Shown: positions 53,985 to 62,946, numbered from the stretch's first letter. The stretch is 64,000 nt of DNA from Sphingobacterium daejeonense (GCF_901472535.1 NZ_LR590470.1:1178001-1242000), one strand, 5' to 3'. Notes: generated from the sequence alone by a model not told the origin. Made by a program: numbers and translations.

Positions 53985-54139
53985 AAAATCCTGAGCTGGG
54001 GAAGCTCAGGATTTTACCAAACCAATTATTAACCTAAATTATGAAATTACTCTTTATTACTCTTTTGCTTTTCTTTAATACTATAACGCAACGGGTAGAG
54101 TTTTCGTGTCAGACAAGATATCGATTAACATCTTTTAAC
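53985..54139 (-). ncRNA. Candidate small RNA A (paralog of 60408-60570)
   Basis: On the minus strand this block ends in a terminator stem CCTGAGCT / AGCTCAGG with loop TCCCC and eight T (53988-53981). Upstream is the conserved box complementary to ACCAATTATTAACCTAAAT (54020-54038), and at the far end GTTAAAAGATGTTAAT (54139-54124), a 10-bp-spaced direct repeat GTTAA. The same three elements occur at 60408-60570, in the same order and with nearly the same distances. The stem covaries between copies while the loop is fixed. No gene of the plus strand could use the terminator. Confidence 0.5.
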
Positions 54140-54185
54140 AAAGAGTTGTTGTAATTCAATAATAATGGGTATTAAATACTTTGTT

Positions 54186-54596
54186 TTATTTTTTAGTGAC
54201 TATTGATTTTGCTAGATATGCCATAGGGAAATAAGCGAAAACCAAGTCAACGAACGTAAACCAAATAGGAGATGGCAACATAATTATTGATGCCAAACCG
54301 CCGATGAAGAAAAATACAGCTATAATCATTGCAAACGTCAGTTTGCTAGATGGAGCTATCTTAGCTGCTACCAAAGCACCGACGAAAGTTCCAAGAGCAT
54401 GTGCTAGAAATGGAAAAATAAAATGTTTTGGTTGAAATAAGTGCATTCCCGCCTGTAGTCCTTCGGAAGTAGTTACATCAACTCCATCTGGTGGAGGGAT
54501 GATAGATCCACTGATAGAAACTAATGCCATATTGACCACACTACCGATTACTATCCCTAATATGACAGCTAGGATTTTTTTAAAGATGGGATTCAT
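54186..54596 (-). CDS. Conserved four-helix membrane protein
   Basis: The 136-aa inner-membrane protein has four predicted segments (about 8-28, 58-80, 87-108 and 112-130), the first ending in GSVVNMALVSISG and the third ALGTFVGALVAAKIAP. I recognise it as a conserved Bacteroidota hypothetical with no known function. It stands alone, and the candidate RNA A lies just downstream with its own promoter-like elements. Confidence 0.7.
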   Translation of the reverse strand: MNPIFKKILAVILGIVIGSVVNMALVSISGSIIPPPDGVDVTTSEGLQAGMHLFQPKHFIFPFLAHALGTFVGALVAAKIAPSSKLTFAMIIAVFFFIGGLASIIMLPSPIWFTFVDLVFAYFPMAYLAKSIVTKK

Positions 54597-54742
54597 TTTT
54601 GGAATTAAATATTATTAGATTTTGATGCAAATGTAGCTCAAAAACTGATTAAAAATAGTTGTATTGAGATATTTATTTAAAGTAATTATTTACGATAAGA
54701 AGTCTCGTATTTAATGAACCATTTAAATCGCGAATCGTGGGT

Positions 54743-55102
54743 TTATTGTGAAAGTTTAGCTAAAGCCTCCTCTAATGAGGATAAAAAATTAACCGCTTTT
54801 CCTTTATTGCTTTCGAAAAAAAAATCTTTGAGGCTCCTACTTTCATAGGTTGAAAAATTACCCACTATCACCAGCCTTACTCTATAGGTCGAGAATTTCT
54901 GAAGGATTTCTCCTGCTATTTTAGTCTTGAGATCAAAGAAGTCTGGATGGATATTTTTTTCATGAACGATTAATTTATCATATCCTTGGTAATAAATATC
55001 TCCCATTATATCCTTTCCATCTTCAATTGTAGTCCATATGTAATCATCTGCAATTATTTCTGCAACTGGTTGATTATTAGTAGTGTGCTTAATTATTTCC
55101 AT
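54743..55102 (-). CDS. DUF4180 domain protein
   Basis: The start is set at ATG 55102 (MEIIKHTTNNQPVAEIIADD), because DUF4180 proteins are about 120 aa and begin here; an in-frame ATG at 55156 would add 18 residues without family similarity. The segment DIMGDIYYQGYDKLIVHEKN, then FFDLKTKIAGEILQKFSTYR and SRSLKDFFFESNKGKAVNFL are the family pattern. The domain is small, cytoplasmic, related to STAS-like or SpoIIAA-like folds, and unassigned. Confidence 0.82.
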   Translation of the reverse strand: MEIIKHTTNNQPVAEIIADDYIWTTIEDGKDIMGDIYYQGYDKLIVHEKNIHPDFFDLKTKIAGEILQKFSTYRVRLVIVGNFSTYESRSLKDFFFESNKGKAVNFLSSLEEALAKLSQ

Positions 55103-55200
55103 TGATTTAGCTGTGTAATTTTTTACTAAACTTAATAAATCTCTTTGAGTTATCATTTATTTCTCAGCAATTGATAATTCCTAATAAGTAGTAAAAGAAA

Positions 55201-55225
55201 CCCCGCCCAAGGGATCTGGGCGGGG
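55201..55225 (-). terminator. GC-rich terminator hairpin
   Basis: CCCCGCCCA / TGGGCGGGG with a 7-nt loop, followed on the minus strand by a T-rich tract. It follows the DUF2892 gene. Confidence 0.8.
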
Positions 55226-55262
55226 TAAGGTATAAAGATAATAGTTATTGTGATTTACATTT

Positions 55263-55478
55263 TTATGGTTGTGCAGCTTTCTTTTTGCAAGTAGAAATAC
55301 CGAAAATACTGTAGATAGGGCAGTACCCAATTAAACTAGTGAGGATGAATATTCCAGTTACAACTAAAAGGACTATTGCCAAAGTACCTGTTATTACTTT
55401 TGTGAAGAATAACACGGCAATAATTAGAGCGATAATTATTCTAATAGTCTTGTCTTGTGGTCCCATGTTTGTTTTCAT
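55263..55478 (-). CDS. DUF2892 (YgaP-type) membrane protein
   Basis: The 71-aa protein has the DUF2892 layout: MGPQDKTIRIIIALIIAVLF, two membrane segments, then GYCPIYSIFGISTCK with the pair of Cys. The same domain occurs fused to rhodanese in YgaP. It starts just downstream of the Crp-like regulator and may be its target. Confidence 0.88.
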   Translation of the reverse strand: MKTNMGPQDKTIRIIIALIIAVLFFTKVITGTLAIVLLVVTGIFILTSLIGYCPIYSIFGISTCKKKAAQP

Positions 55479-55548
55479 TTTGTAAATGGTTTTAGGTGAA
55501 CACTAAGACAAATATGGCAACTATATTGTTGTTTGTCAGTGACTTTTA

Positions 55549-56175
55549 TCACACTAGCGATAAAATTTCAACTTTATTTCGAAAAAGTTTCAAAACACCT
55601 TTTTGTTCAAGCTGTTTTAACAACCTAGATATAACTTCTCGTGAAGTTGAGAGCTCATTTGCAATCTCCTGATGGGTTATGTTCAAGATATTGCTTTGGA
55701 GTGCTTCTGATTTTGATTTTAGATAATCAACTAGTCTTTCATCAATTTTCTTGAATGCGACGCTATCCAACGCATTTATGATTTCATCATAGCGATTGTC
55801 CATTGTTTTTAACACAAACATTCTCCAACTGGAGTATATTTCATACCATTTTGAAGATACCGAAGAGGGTATTGCGATCAATTCGACATTTTCTTCAGCC
55901 ACCGCCTTGATATTACTAAGTTTGTTCATTAATGAGGTTGATAATGAGACAGCGCAACTTTCCCCCGACCTAATGTAATAGAGGATTAATTCGTTTCCTC
56001 CATTGGTTTCCCTAATAACCTTAATGGTGCCTTTTAATACTAGAGGAATTACTTTTATATATTTATTTGGTTCAACAATAATATCTCCAGCATTGAATTC
56101 AAGGCTACTTCCCACCTCATCAAATTCTTCTCTAATTCCTTTTTCAAGAAGAAAATCAAATTTCCTGTTACTCAT
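55549..56175 (-). CDS. Crp/Fnr-family transcriptional regulator
   Basis: The 208-aa protein has an N-terminal cNMP-binding-like barrel (EFNAGDIIVEPNKYIKVIPL, VIRETNGGNELILYYIRSGE with SCAVSLSTSLMN) and a C-terminal Crp helix-turn-helix (ITHQEIANELSTSREVISRL). The Fnr N-terminal Cys cluster is absent, so an oxygen-sensing Fe-S cluster is unlikely. The ligand is unknown. The DUF2892 gene lies 70 bp downstream on the same strand; this Crp/DUF2892 pairing is frequent in Bacteroidota. Confidence 0.9.
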   Translation of the reverse strand: MSNRKFDFLLEKGIREEFDEVGSSLEFNAGDIIVEPNKYIKVIPLVLKGTIKVIRETNGGNELILYYIRSGESCAVSLSTSLMNKLSNIKAVAEENVELIAIPSSVSSKWYEIYSSWRMFVLKTMDNRYDEIINALDSVAFKKIDERLVDYLKSKSEALQSNILNITHQEIANELSTSREVISRLLKQLEQKGVLKLFRNKVEILSLV

Positions 56176-56417
56176 TTCAATAAATAGTTGTGTGATAATT
56201 ACGCTTTAAACAAAATTAATGTTTAAACAATAAATATAGATAACGGGTAAATAAGTGTAGGCAAATTTTTCCAAAAAATAAAAATTATTAGTCTTTTCGC
56301 TACATTTTTTGGCGAAATCGGATTATTGGTCTTGTGGAATATTAGGATTAGCCAAAATTTTATCCTGATAATAAAATATTTGTTGAATGTGTGAGTAACA
56401 ACTGAAACTTAGTTTAT

Positions 56418-56951
56418 TTAAAATTCGATAAGCAGATAGACAAGTGTTGCGATGGTATTGAGCACTACCACTACTAAATAAAGTTGAACTGAGGGGTTAA
56501 AAACAGATTTTTTAATTTTCTTAAATGGAGAAGAGTCGTTGGATATGCTGAATTGATCTACACTAGTTTCTGACAAAATAGGCACGTCGGCATTACGGTT
56601 TCTTATTCTTGTAAAGTGTCGATCCATTTTTAGCCTTAATTTTTCCTGATAGAAATAGGTAAAGCTGTCCAGAGACCAGAACGTTATGGATAGGAGGTAG
56701 AGTGTGATAAATAGAGACAATTCAACTCTGTCTCCGGAAATTTTGAATAATGAGGGTACTGCAATACTGATCAACAGGAAAAACAGTTTTTTGAGCTCTA
56801 GACTTGTTTTGGAAAAATTCATGGTTTCAGCATGAAGCTGATCGATTATTTTCCAATCAATTTGATCTTCAATAGATCCAGAATTTCTCATTCTCAGTTC
56901 TGGATTTATTGAGGTTGGATTTTCCTTTTCAAAGTTTGGTTGATTTAGCAT
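56418..56951 (-). CDS. Hypothetical membrane protein, 177 aa
   Basis: Two membrane segments flank a central region (about residues 58-98) and a third lies at the C-terminus (LYLVVVVLNTIATLVYLLIE). The N-terminal third is polar. I do not recognise a named family. It is followed by no partner gene on the same strand other than the VIT-type transporter ending 60 bp upstream of its start, with which it may be cotranscribed. Confidence 0.6.
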   Translation of the reverse strand: MLNQPNFEKENPTSINPELRMRNSGSIEDQIDWKIIDQLHAETMNFSKTSLELKKLFFLLISIAVPSLFKISGDRVELSLFITLYLLSITFWSLDSFTYFYQEKLRLKMDRHFTRIRNRNADVPILSETSVDQFSISNDSSPFKKIKKSVFNPSVQLYLVVVVLNTIATLVYLLIEF

Positions 56952-57011
56952 AGTAGTATAACAACCAAACCTATGGCAATTGTTTTAATATAGGAATTGA
57001 TTTATTTTCAG

Positions 57012-57713
57012 CTATACATTTACACCAAAAATATAGCCTACAAATGCTGAAAGTCCCATTGCGATGGTTCCCCAGATTACAATTCTTACGATGGCTTTAG
57101 AAATGCTAGAACCTCCAGTTTTCGCGGAGACAGCACCTAATATTATCAGTGAGATTATGGTGAAGCCGTACAAGTAGTACTCCATATTTTCAATTGGGGC
57201 AAACAGAACGACCAAAAGTGGAAGGATTCCACCAACGGTAAATGCTCCTCCGGAAGCTAACGCTGCTTGTATGGGATTGGCTTGATTGGTATCTGTTATT
57301 TCCAGTTCATCTCTAACATGTGCTGCCAATGGGTCATGCTCGGTCAGCTCTTTGGCTACTAACATTGCAGTTTCCTTTTTCAATCCCCTTTGTTCATAGA
57401 TCTGTGCTAGCATCTGCATTTCCATTTCTGGCATTTCTTTGAGTTCTTTAGCTTCCCTTTTGATATCTGCTTTTTCAATATCAGTTTGGGAACTGACAGA
57501 AACATATTCACCTGCAGCCATTGACAATGCACCTGCTACTAAACTTGCAATGGTAGCGAGCAGAATAGGGTCACGGGTAGTACTTGCCGTGGCAATACCG
57601 ATAGCTAAACTCGATACAGAAATAATTCCGTCATTGGCACCTAAAACAGCGGCTCGGAGCCAATTGCTGCGATGGATATAATGATTTTCTAAATAAGTGT
57701 CTATAGTCGGCAT
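57012..57713 (-). CDS. VIT1/CCC1-type transporter
   Basis: The 233-aa membrane protein matches the VIT family: NWLRAAVLGANDGIISVSSL with the conserved DG in the first helix, SLVAGALSMAAGEYVSVSSQ, a cytoplasmic metal-binding helix pair (EMEMQMLAQIYEQRG), and three C-terminal helices ending in GFSAFVGYIFG-type sequence. VIT proteins export Fe2+ or Mn2+ from the cytoplasm. It stands between the GNAT gene (21 bp upstream) and the 177-aa membrane gene. Confidence 0.92.
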   Translation of the reverse strand: MPTIDTYLENHYIHRSNWLRAAVLGANDGIISVSSLAIGIATASTTRDPILLATIASLVAGALSMAAGEYVSVSSQTDIEKADIKREAKELKEMPEMEMQMLAQIYEQRGLKKETAMLVAKELTEHDPLAAHVRDELEITDTNQANPIQAALASGGAFTVGGILPLLVVLFAPIENMEYYLYGFTIISLIILGAVSAKTGGSSISKAIVRIVIWGTIAMGLSAFVGYIFGVNV

Positions 57714-57733
57714 AAAAAATAGGGCTTATGGAT

Positions 57734-58246
57734 TTAATTGTTACTAATTTTATATATCAAGGTATGCTCAAGTCCTGGGAAATCGTCGAGATAACCGATA
57801 TGATTCATATTGCATTTTTCAAGTACTTTAATGGAAGGTTTGTTTTTTGGTCGTACTATAGCATATATTTCATCTTTTCCTAAATCGTTGAATCCATATT
57901 GAATAGCATCTTTTGCTAATTCAGTTGCATATCCTTTTCCCCAGGCATTTGTATCGAACCTATAACCTAAATTTAATCTAACATCGGACACGTAAGTTTT
58001 GATTGATAAACCACCGAAACCTATAATTTTGTGTGGATTTGAGTTTTCCATGATTTTCCATATTCCAAACTCATGTTCTTCCCAATGGTCTAGAATTTCA
58101 TGAAAAAGTACCTTGGCTCTATCAAATTTCATTGGTCCGTAAGGGTTGTATAAATTTGTTTCAGGATCTGAATGGATTTCATAATATCTTTCAAAATCTC
58201 TAAGAGTGGGTTTTTCAAAAATTAATCTTTCGGATTTTCTTAACAT
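57734..58246 (-). CDS. GNAT N-acetyltransferase (RimJ/RimL-like)
   Basis: The 170-aa protein shows the typical GNAT pattern: ERLIFEKPTLRDFERYYEIH, HKIIGFGGLSIKTYVSDVRL as the central beta strand, NAWGKGYATELAKDAIQYGF as the acetyl-CoA loop, and NKPSIKVLEKCNMNHIGYLD. It is of the RimJ/RimL-like side-chain or N-terminal acetylating type. The substrate is unknown. Confidence 0.9.
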   Translation of the reverse strand: MLRKSERLIFEKPTLRDFERYYEIHSDPETNLYNPYGPMKFDRAKVLFHEILDHWEEHEFGIWKIMENSNPHKIIGFGGLSIKTYVSDVRLNLGYRFDTNAWGKGYATELAKDAIQYGFNDLGKDEIYAIVRPKNKPSIKVLEKCNMNHIGYLDDFPGLEHTLIYKISNN

Positions 58247-58287
58247 AAGGATTTATAAGTGTAGTGAATAGTTCAAACGGATTATGA

Positions 58288-59148
58288 TTATTTGTAATTG
58301 TACAAAGGTTTATATTTTCCATCCGAAAGTATTACAATTTCTTGGAATAGAGATTTAAGTAGGTTAAAGTTTTGAGCCAATGTATGTTTTGTTTTAAGGA
58401 TTTCATTTACTTTTTCTTTTAATTTTTTAGGAGACAGTTTTGCTTTTTCCAAGATTTCCAGTGCATTTTTATCTCCAATGGGATATGTTTCATTGAGTGC
58501 GAATAAGGCTTGGACCATCGCTTTTATAGCTCTAGTTATACATCCATACGCATTATAAAAGTCATTTTTTTCGATATATTCTGAGGTATTTAAAATGGTG
58601 AATTCTGCCGACCATAGAGAATCCTGAGTAATGGTGTTTTTTAATGGTTCAGGATAAATCTTGATTAAAGATTTAAGATATGACATCATATTTTGAGGGT
58701 CATAAATCGGGATGCAGGCTTCGATTTCTGCTAAATAGAATATTGATGAAAAACCATAAGGAGGTTGTTGTTCAAAATGGTTTTCCCATTTGCCTTCGAC
58801 AGATTCTTGAATGGTTCTCCTGACTTGATTAATATTTCGATATAAGAAATCTACCTTGCCGGATTCGGTGTGTATCCAGGCGCCACCATTCACCCAAGGT
58901 CCCCATTGATAGAAATCTGTTACTGTTGGGTTTTGTTGGATGTCGTATTTTTGAGCTATTTTCTGCATGTCTTCAATCGCGAATGGATGGCTTTCATGAT
59001 AATAGATACCTAAGTCTATGTCAGATTCTGCATTTGCCCTTCCGGTTGCATAGGATCCTCCCAAAACAATAGCGGATACATTTGAAACTTGTTGCAAATC
59101 TGCAATGATTAAATCCAAAGTTTTTTGTTTTTGGGGTGGAATTAGCAT
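58288..59148 (-). CDS. Nucleotidyltransferase-domain protein, 286 aa
   Basis: The N-terminal MNT-type nucleotidyltransferase core is plain: VLGGSYATGRANAESDIDLG holds the GS motif and the D-x-D metal site. A helical C-terminal part of about 130 residues follows, resembling the substrate-binding domain of aminoglycoside nucleotidyltransferases and of DUF4111/4037-like proteins. No toxin or antitoxin partner of the HEPN/MNT type is adjacent. The acceptor is unknown; resistance is possible but not shown. Confidence 0.82.
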   Translation of the reverse strand: MLIPPQKQKTLDLIIADLQQVSNVSAIVLGGSYATGRANAESDIDLGIYYHESHPFAIEDMQKIAQKYDIQQNPTVTDFYQWGPWVNGGAWIHTESGKVDFLYRNINQVRRTIQESVEGKWENHFEQQPPYGFSSIFYLAEIEACIPIYDPQNMMSYLKSLIKIYPEPLKNTITQDSLWSAEFTILNTSEYIEKNDFYNAYGCITRAIKAMVQALFALNETYPIGDKNALEILEKAKLSPKKLKEKVNEILKTKHTLAQNFNLLKSLFQEIVILSDGKYKPLYNYK

Positions 59149-59151
59149 AGA

Positions 59152-60109
59152 TTATTTTTTCTCAAGATTAGTTTTTATACCTTTTAATAGTCTTTTTTCA
59201 AAGTCTAGAATGATATTTTCTGCCCATAAATTGGCATATAAATTCATTTTCGAACTAATAATATAATCACAACTTAGTTCAACATTTGTTTGATTATTAG
59301 ATAAAGGCGTAAGCGTATAATTGATGTTTTGAAACTTAAAATAATCACCTTTTAAGATGTGGTTATCAGTGGGTTTATTTCTCAATTTTGATTTTGAGAG
59401 ATCAATTTTAAAATTCACAAATTCATTTTTCTTATTATGAGTTATGATTTCATATAATTCAAGTCCATCCGTAAAACTACCAATCCTGTAAGAATTATAT
59501 CCATCATTATAAAGCTTGGATTCAATAGGTCTTGGGATTCCTATAAGTTGAAAGAAACCTTCTTGGTAATCAGTGTTTGATAATCGAGGTACCTCTATAA
59601 GATTTGGGAAGATCTCTTGTGGTGTTTTATCAATAATAATGTTGAATGAAACTTTGTAATTTTCAGATTTATCGGGTACAGAATTTTCTATTGGCAAAGT
59701 GATCAATGGGAGCAGGAGGAGAGAAAAAAGCTTATTGTTTTTATCTTGTTTTTTCAGGAAATAATTTACTAATAATGCAACTGTTCCAGTGATTAATAAA
59801 TATGGAATGCCTAGGATTAGTAGACACAATGTATCTTCAAGTTTTGTGACGAAAGCTAGTATATAGAAGAGAAATATCGATAAAAATGGAAAGAAAAATG
59901 ATTTTTATTGTAGACTGTCGGATTTCTTTGGAAAATATAATCGGAATTATGGAAATAATAATTGGTGTAATTAAAAAGAAGGTGATTGTAAAGACATCAT
60001 TATCTTCTTTAAAATGAGAATTATCAACAAATATTCTTACTGCTAGTCCGTAGATTGCGGCAAATAAAATCCCAAAATACGAAGAAGTATATATTTGTTT
60101 AATCTTCAT
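59152..60109 (-). pseudogene. Membrane-anchored SRPBCC-type protein, one frame break
   Basis: Reading from 60109 gives three or four hydrophobic segments (MKIKQIYTSSYFGILFAAIY onward). It leaves frame near 59890, where one base of a short A run on the plus strand appears extra. In the corrected frame KIIFLPFLSIFLFYILAFVT runs on into ...KLEDTLCLLILGIPYLLITG, a further membrane segment, and a soluble C-terminal domain of about 150 residues (FNIIIDKTPQEIFPNLIEVP) like the SRPBCC/polyketide-cyclase fold. The whole is about 318 aa. It ends 3 bp before the nucleotidyltransferase gene. Function is unknown. Confidence 0.65.
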
Positions 60110-60210
60110 AATTTATCTGTACTGGCTTATAACTAAAAATAGCATAATTTCAGATAGCAATCAAGAATTTTAAGGAGGAAGGGGAATAAGTTAGACTTTT
60201 AGTTAATATC

Positions 60211-60345
60211 TTATTTTGGAAATTCTTCAGACACTTCAGCTACAGAAGAAAATAAGAATTGCCAAATAAAATAGACTATGACTAATGACAGGATCAATAC
60301 TATTATCCATATCCATGTATTTCTGAATTTTTTATCTTCTAACAT
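60211..60345 (-). CDS. Very small single-helix membrane protein (44 aa)
   Basis: ATG 60345 opens MLEDKKFRNTWIWIIVLILS, one strong membrane helix and a short tail ending EVSEEFPK. It is too short for confident calling, but its amphipathic charge layout (positive before the helix, acidic after) is that of a real small membrane protein. It lies in otherwise empty DNA. Confidence 0.4.
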   Translation of the reverse strand: MLEDKKFRNTWIWIIVLILSLVIVYFIWQFLFSSVAEVSEEFPK

Positions 60346-60407
60346 ATAATATTAACATTTGGGATGATATATTGGTTCAATAAAATTTATAATAATTCTG
60401 AAATGAA

Positions 60408-60570
60408 AAAAACCTGAGTCGGGGAGACTCAGGTTTTTCTAACTAAACCAATTATTAACCTAAATTATGAAATTATTTACTCTTTACTTTTTTTTACTCT
60501 GTTTGTACTATATTAAACGCAAACCTTATGCCCAAGGTATATTAGAAATGTCGTATTAACATCTTTTAAC
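60408..60570 (-). ncRNA. Candidate small RNA B (paralog of 53985-54139)
   Basis: On the minus strand the block ends in stem CCTGAGTC / GACTCAGG with loop TCCCC, followed by seven T (60412-60406). The box ACCAATTATTAACCTAAAT (plus strand 60447-60465) and the distal ATTAACATCTTTTAAC (60555-60570) are shared with copy A. Compared with A the last two stem pairs change together (CT/AG to TC/GA) while the loop is kept. Length about 130 nt if transcription starts inside the distal element. Confidence 0.5.
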
Positions 60571-60739
60571 GGTTGTTTCATTTTCATGACAAATAGTTTT
60601 TTCTATTCGATTAGAAATCAATTAGTTTGTGATTTTATTGAAAACCAACAATTATTAATGTTATTTCAATTTTTTTAGTGTTGTATGTGACAGAATGTAT
60701 AATTTAGATAACAGTTATTGATTTTCTGTATATCTAAAG

Positions 60740-61491
60740 ATGAAAAATAATTCCTTTATTACGATTGAAAGACCAAAAAATTCAATTCTGTCCCCAATCG
60801 TGGATTATTATTTTTATATCGATACTACAGTTCTTGAATTGCGCGAAAAATCAGAAATCATTTTCCTTTTCCGCGGATTACCTTTGCTTATTTCTTTGAC
60901 CATCCATTTGTACTTAATAATCACTCGATCAATAAATCAATCCAGGTTAATATCATATTATCAAAAATTTCGACACAGAAAATCTGCTTACGGCCTTATA
61001 CTGATAAAATCAAAGTGTTTGCTGCCGTATTGAAGCCATATGCCTTGGCTTTTTTCAATAGTAAACCAATAAGTTCATTTAATTGGTTGATAGATGTAGA
61101 AAAGATGGTAGGCAATGGGATGGATCCATTTTTAAAGCAAATTCAGGGTAGTAATGAGCTTGAAAAGAGGGTCAATGCCATTGAAAATCTATTGATGTTG
61201 AATTTCAGGGATCGAGACCTAAGCTTGATCGCAAGAGCCATTGAACTGACAGAGGAGAATTTTGGGAAAATTGAATTGGCAGATTTGGCCAGTTATCTAG
61301 GTGTGAAGGATCGAACACTTCGGGACCATTTTTATGAATATATAGGCTGCTCGCCAAATGAATATTACCGGATTTTAAAAATGAAACAGCTAAGCTATCA
61401 GATCAAGAATTCTGAAAATCTGTTGTTAGATTCTTCTTTAGGGAATAGGGAAGTGGCAAAAAGTCAATGGGAGTCCTTCAAAGCATATTAG
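60740..61491 (+). pseudogene. AraC-family regulator, frame broken
   Basis: Translation from 60740 gives ILSPIVDYYFYIDTTVLELR, the start of an AraC N-terminal domain of the DUF6597 type. It loses frame in the T run 60861-60864, where one T appears missing. In the shifted frame IIFPFPRITFAYFFDHPFVL continues without stop through VFAAVLKPYALAFFNSKPIS to the first half of the C-terminal HTH (IELADLASYLGVKDRTLRDH). The end (SQWESFKAY, then TAG at 61489) falls short of the family's second HTH helix. An alternative frame (RKEVPNFRLMEL, stop 61527) fits a further 1-base indel. Regulator identity is fairly sure; target unknown. Confidence 0.75.
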
Positions 61492-61692
61492 AAAAGAAGT
61501 TCCGAATTTTAGGTTAATGGAGTTGTAAAGCAAATACATCAAAATTTAAGTTTGTTATTTAATACGGGTTTTTACCAGTTTTTAGAGTAAATAAACTGGA
61601 CATTTCTTCTCTAAATATTATATCTGTTAATTTCATATAATGTTAAGGATTGTTTAATGTTATTTTATTATTTTAGATAAAATCTAAGGATT

Positions 61693-61917
61693 ATGAACCT
61701 ATTATTTATAAATATCGGAGGACTTGAATTTATTGTATTATTAATTCCGTCAATTTTTTATCTATACTCTTTCTACAAAGTTATTGTTGATAAATACCTA
61801 TCACCAAATGAGCGCCTTATGTGGATTATAGTTATTCTGATATTTAACTTAATTGGAGCTATTGCGTATTGGATTTGGGGAAATAATAAAAAACGTGTTG
61901 GCTCTTCTCGTTTTTAG
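61693..61917 (+). CDS. PLDc_N-type small membrane protein
   Basis: The 74-aa protein has two membrane helices with the short loop LSPNERLMWIIVILIFNLIG between them, ending WIWGNNKK. This is the phospholipase-D N-terminal (PLDc_N) pattern found as free-standing small proteins in Bacteroidota. A related but broken copy follows 51 bp downstream. Confidence 0.8.
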   Translation: MNLLFINIGGLEFIVLLIPSIFYLYSFYKVIVDKYLSPNERLMWIIVILIFNLIGAIAYWIWGNNKKRVGSSRF

Positions 61918-61967
61918 ATTTAGTGTAGGACAATATTATATGAAAACTTCAATTTGAAAGCCTAACT

Positions 61968-62181
61968 ATGGAGCAATTTTTTCGTGATCATAATCTATTT
62001 AAAATATTATTAATATTAATACCAATCTATATATTATGTTTTTTCTTTATATCATTTAATGACAAACAATAAGATAGAGAGGAATCAAAAAATTGTTTGG
62101 GTTTTAGTAATCTTTTTATTTAACATAATTGGCAGTATCATTTATTTGTTAATTCACAACAGAAAGATAAAAACAAATTAA
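61968..62181 (+). pseudogene. Second PLDc_N-type small membrane protein, frame broken
   Basis: From ATG 61968 the frame gives one helix (LFKILLILIPIYILCFFFIS) and stops after 33 residues. One base too many near 62055-62059 is enough to join it to MTNNKIERNQKIVWVLVIFL and FNIIGSIIYLLIHNRK, which aligns with the second helix of the upstream paralog. About 70 aa when repaired. Confidence 0.6.
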
Positions 62182-62282
62182 TGTGCTAATATGATAACCT
62201 AAATCTATAAAATAACGTAATTTATTTACTTAGGAAATTGAGTGTTATTAATTAATGGCTTAAACAATAAATAATAACAGTT

Positions 62283-62720
62283 ATGAAAAATCTAACATTA
62301 CTTCTATTTATTTTTCTAAGTTCAAAATTATGCGCTCAAATTGATACCAATCTAATTTACCATAAAGCTGAGAATATAATAAAGTTGATAGAGGGTGAAA
62401 AAATTGATTCTTTGTTGATCAATAGTACAGATTCAATTAGATGTATACCATGTAATGAATTTGGTAAAAATAAGTATATTCCTAAAAAAGTATTTTTCTC
62501 CGAAAGGATGAAGGGAATATTTACCTCAGAATTGATATCTAGACTTAAGCGTTCTAAAAAGATGGTTGTTTTACAAAGCTCACCTTATCCAGCTTATGTA
62601 GTATTTTATGAGATTTTTGAGAAAGGCGAAATTGCACCTCAACACGAAGGTGTATCTTTTGGGATATGGCTAAGATCAGATGAAAATTTAAAATTTACAG
62701 CTATTGAAACCATTCCTTAA
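62283..62720 (+). CDS. Small secreted protein, hypothetical
   Basis: The 145-aa product has a clear signal peptide (MKNLTLLLFIFLSSKLCAQ) and a soluble domain with a C-x-x-C pair (RCIPCNEFGKN). The following part (VFFSERMKGIFTSELISRLK, VVLQSSPYPAYVVFYEIFEK, GVSFGIWLR) suggests a small alpha/beta fold. I do not recognise a family. It stands alone, with its own leader of about 60 bp. Confidence 0.65.
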   Translation: MKNLTLLLFIFLSSKLCAQIDTNLIYHKAENIIKLIEGEKIDSLLINSTDSIRCIPCNEFGKNKYIPKKVFFSERMKGIFTSELISRLKRSKKMVVLQSSPYPAYVVFYEIFEKGEIAPQHEGVSFGIWLRSDENLKFTAIETIP

Positions 62721-62788
62721 AAGCTGCTGATCTTCTCCTACTTTACCTTAAAATAGATCCTTTTTTGTTTAGGTTTGCCGATACGGAA

Positions 62789-62823
62789 ATAAAAAAACCC
62801 GCCTTAAATAATTAGTGCGGGTT
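62789..62823 (-). terminator. Terminator downstream of tRNA-Arg
   Basis: On the minus strand AACCCGC pairs with GCGGGTT around a 14-nt loop, followed by eight T. It lies directly after the tRNA-Arg gene. Confidence 0.82.
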
Positions 62824-62828
62824 TTATG

Positions 62829-62902
62829 TACGCCAATTAGGGTTCGAACCTAAGACCTACGGTTTAGAAAACCGTTGCTCTATCCAGCTGAGCTATTGGC
62901 GC
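62829..62902 (-). tRNA. tRNA-Arg (anticodon TCT)
   Basis: Read on the minus strand, the 74-nt gene has acceptor GCGCCAA paired with TTGGCGT (G-T at the first pair), D loop AGCTCAGCTGGATAGAGC, anticodon stem ACGGT / ACCGT with loop TTTCTAA (anticodon TCT, reads AGA and AGG), and T loop GGTTCGAACCC. CCA is not encoded. Confidence 0.95.
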
Positions 62903-62915
62903 TTATTTTGTGAAG

Positions 62916-62946
62916 CAAAAGTAGGTATTTGGTTGATAAATGCAAA
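62916..62946 (-). promoter_or_regulatory. Promoter of tRNA-Arg
   Basis: On the minus strand TTTG (62946-62943), 19 nt, TACTTTTG (62923-62916): a full match to the Bacteroidota promoter. Confidence 0.82.

Noticed and set aside
54042..54154. Short plus-strand frame beginning MKLLFITLLLFF in RNA candidate A
   Set aside because: The paralogous block at 60.5 kb has a different, unalignable peptide, while the non-coding features are conserved; the T-run side of the terminators points to the minus strand.
58288..59148. HEPN/MNT toxin-antitoxin pair
   Set aside because: The nucleotidyltransferase is too long for an MNT antitoxin and no HEPN partner is adjacent.
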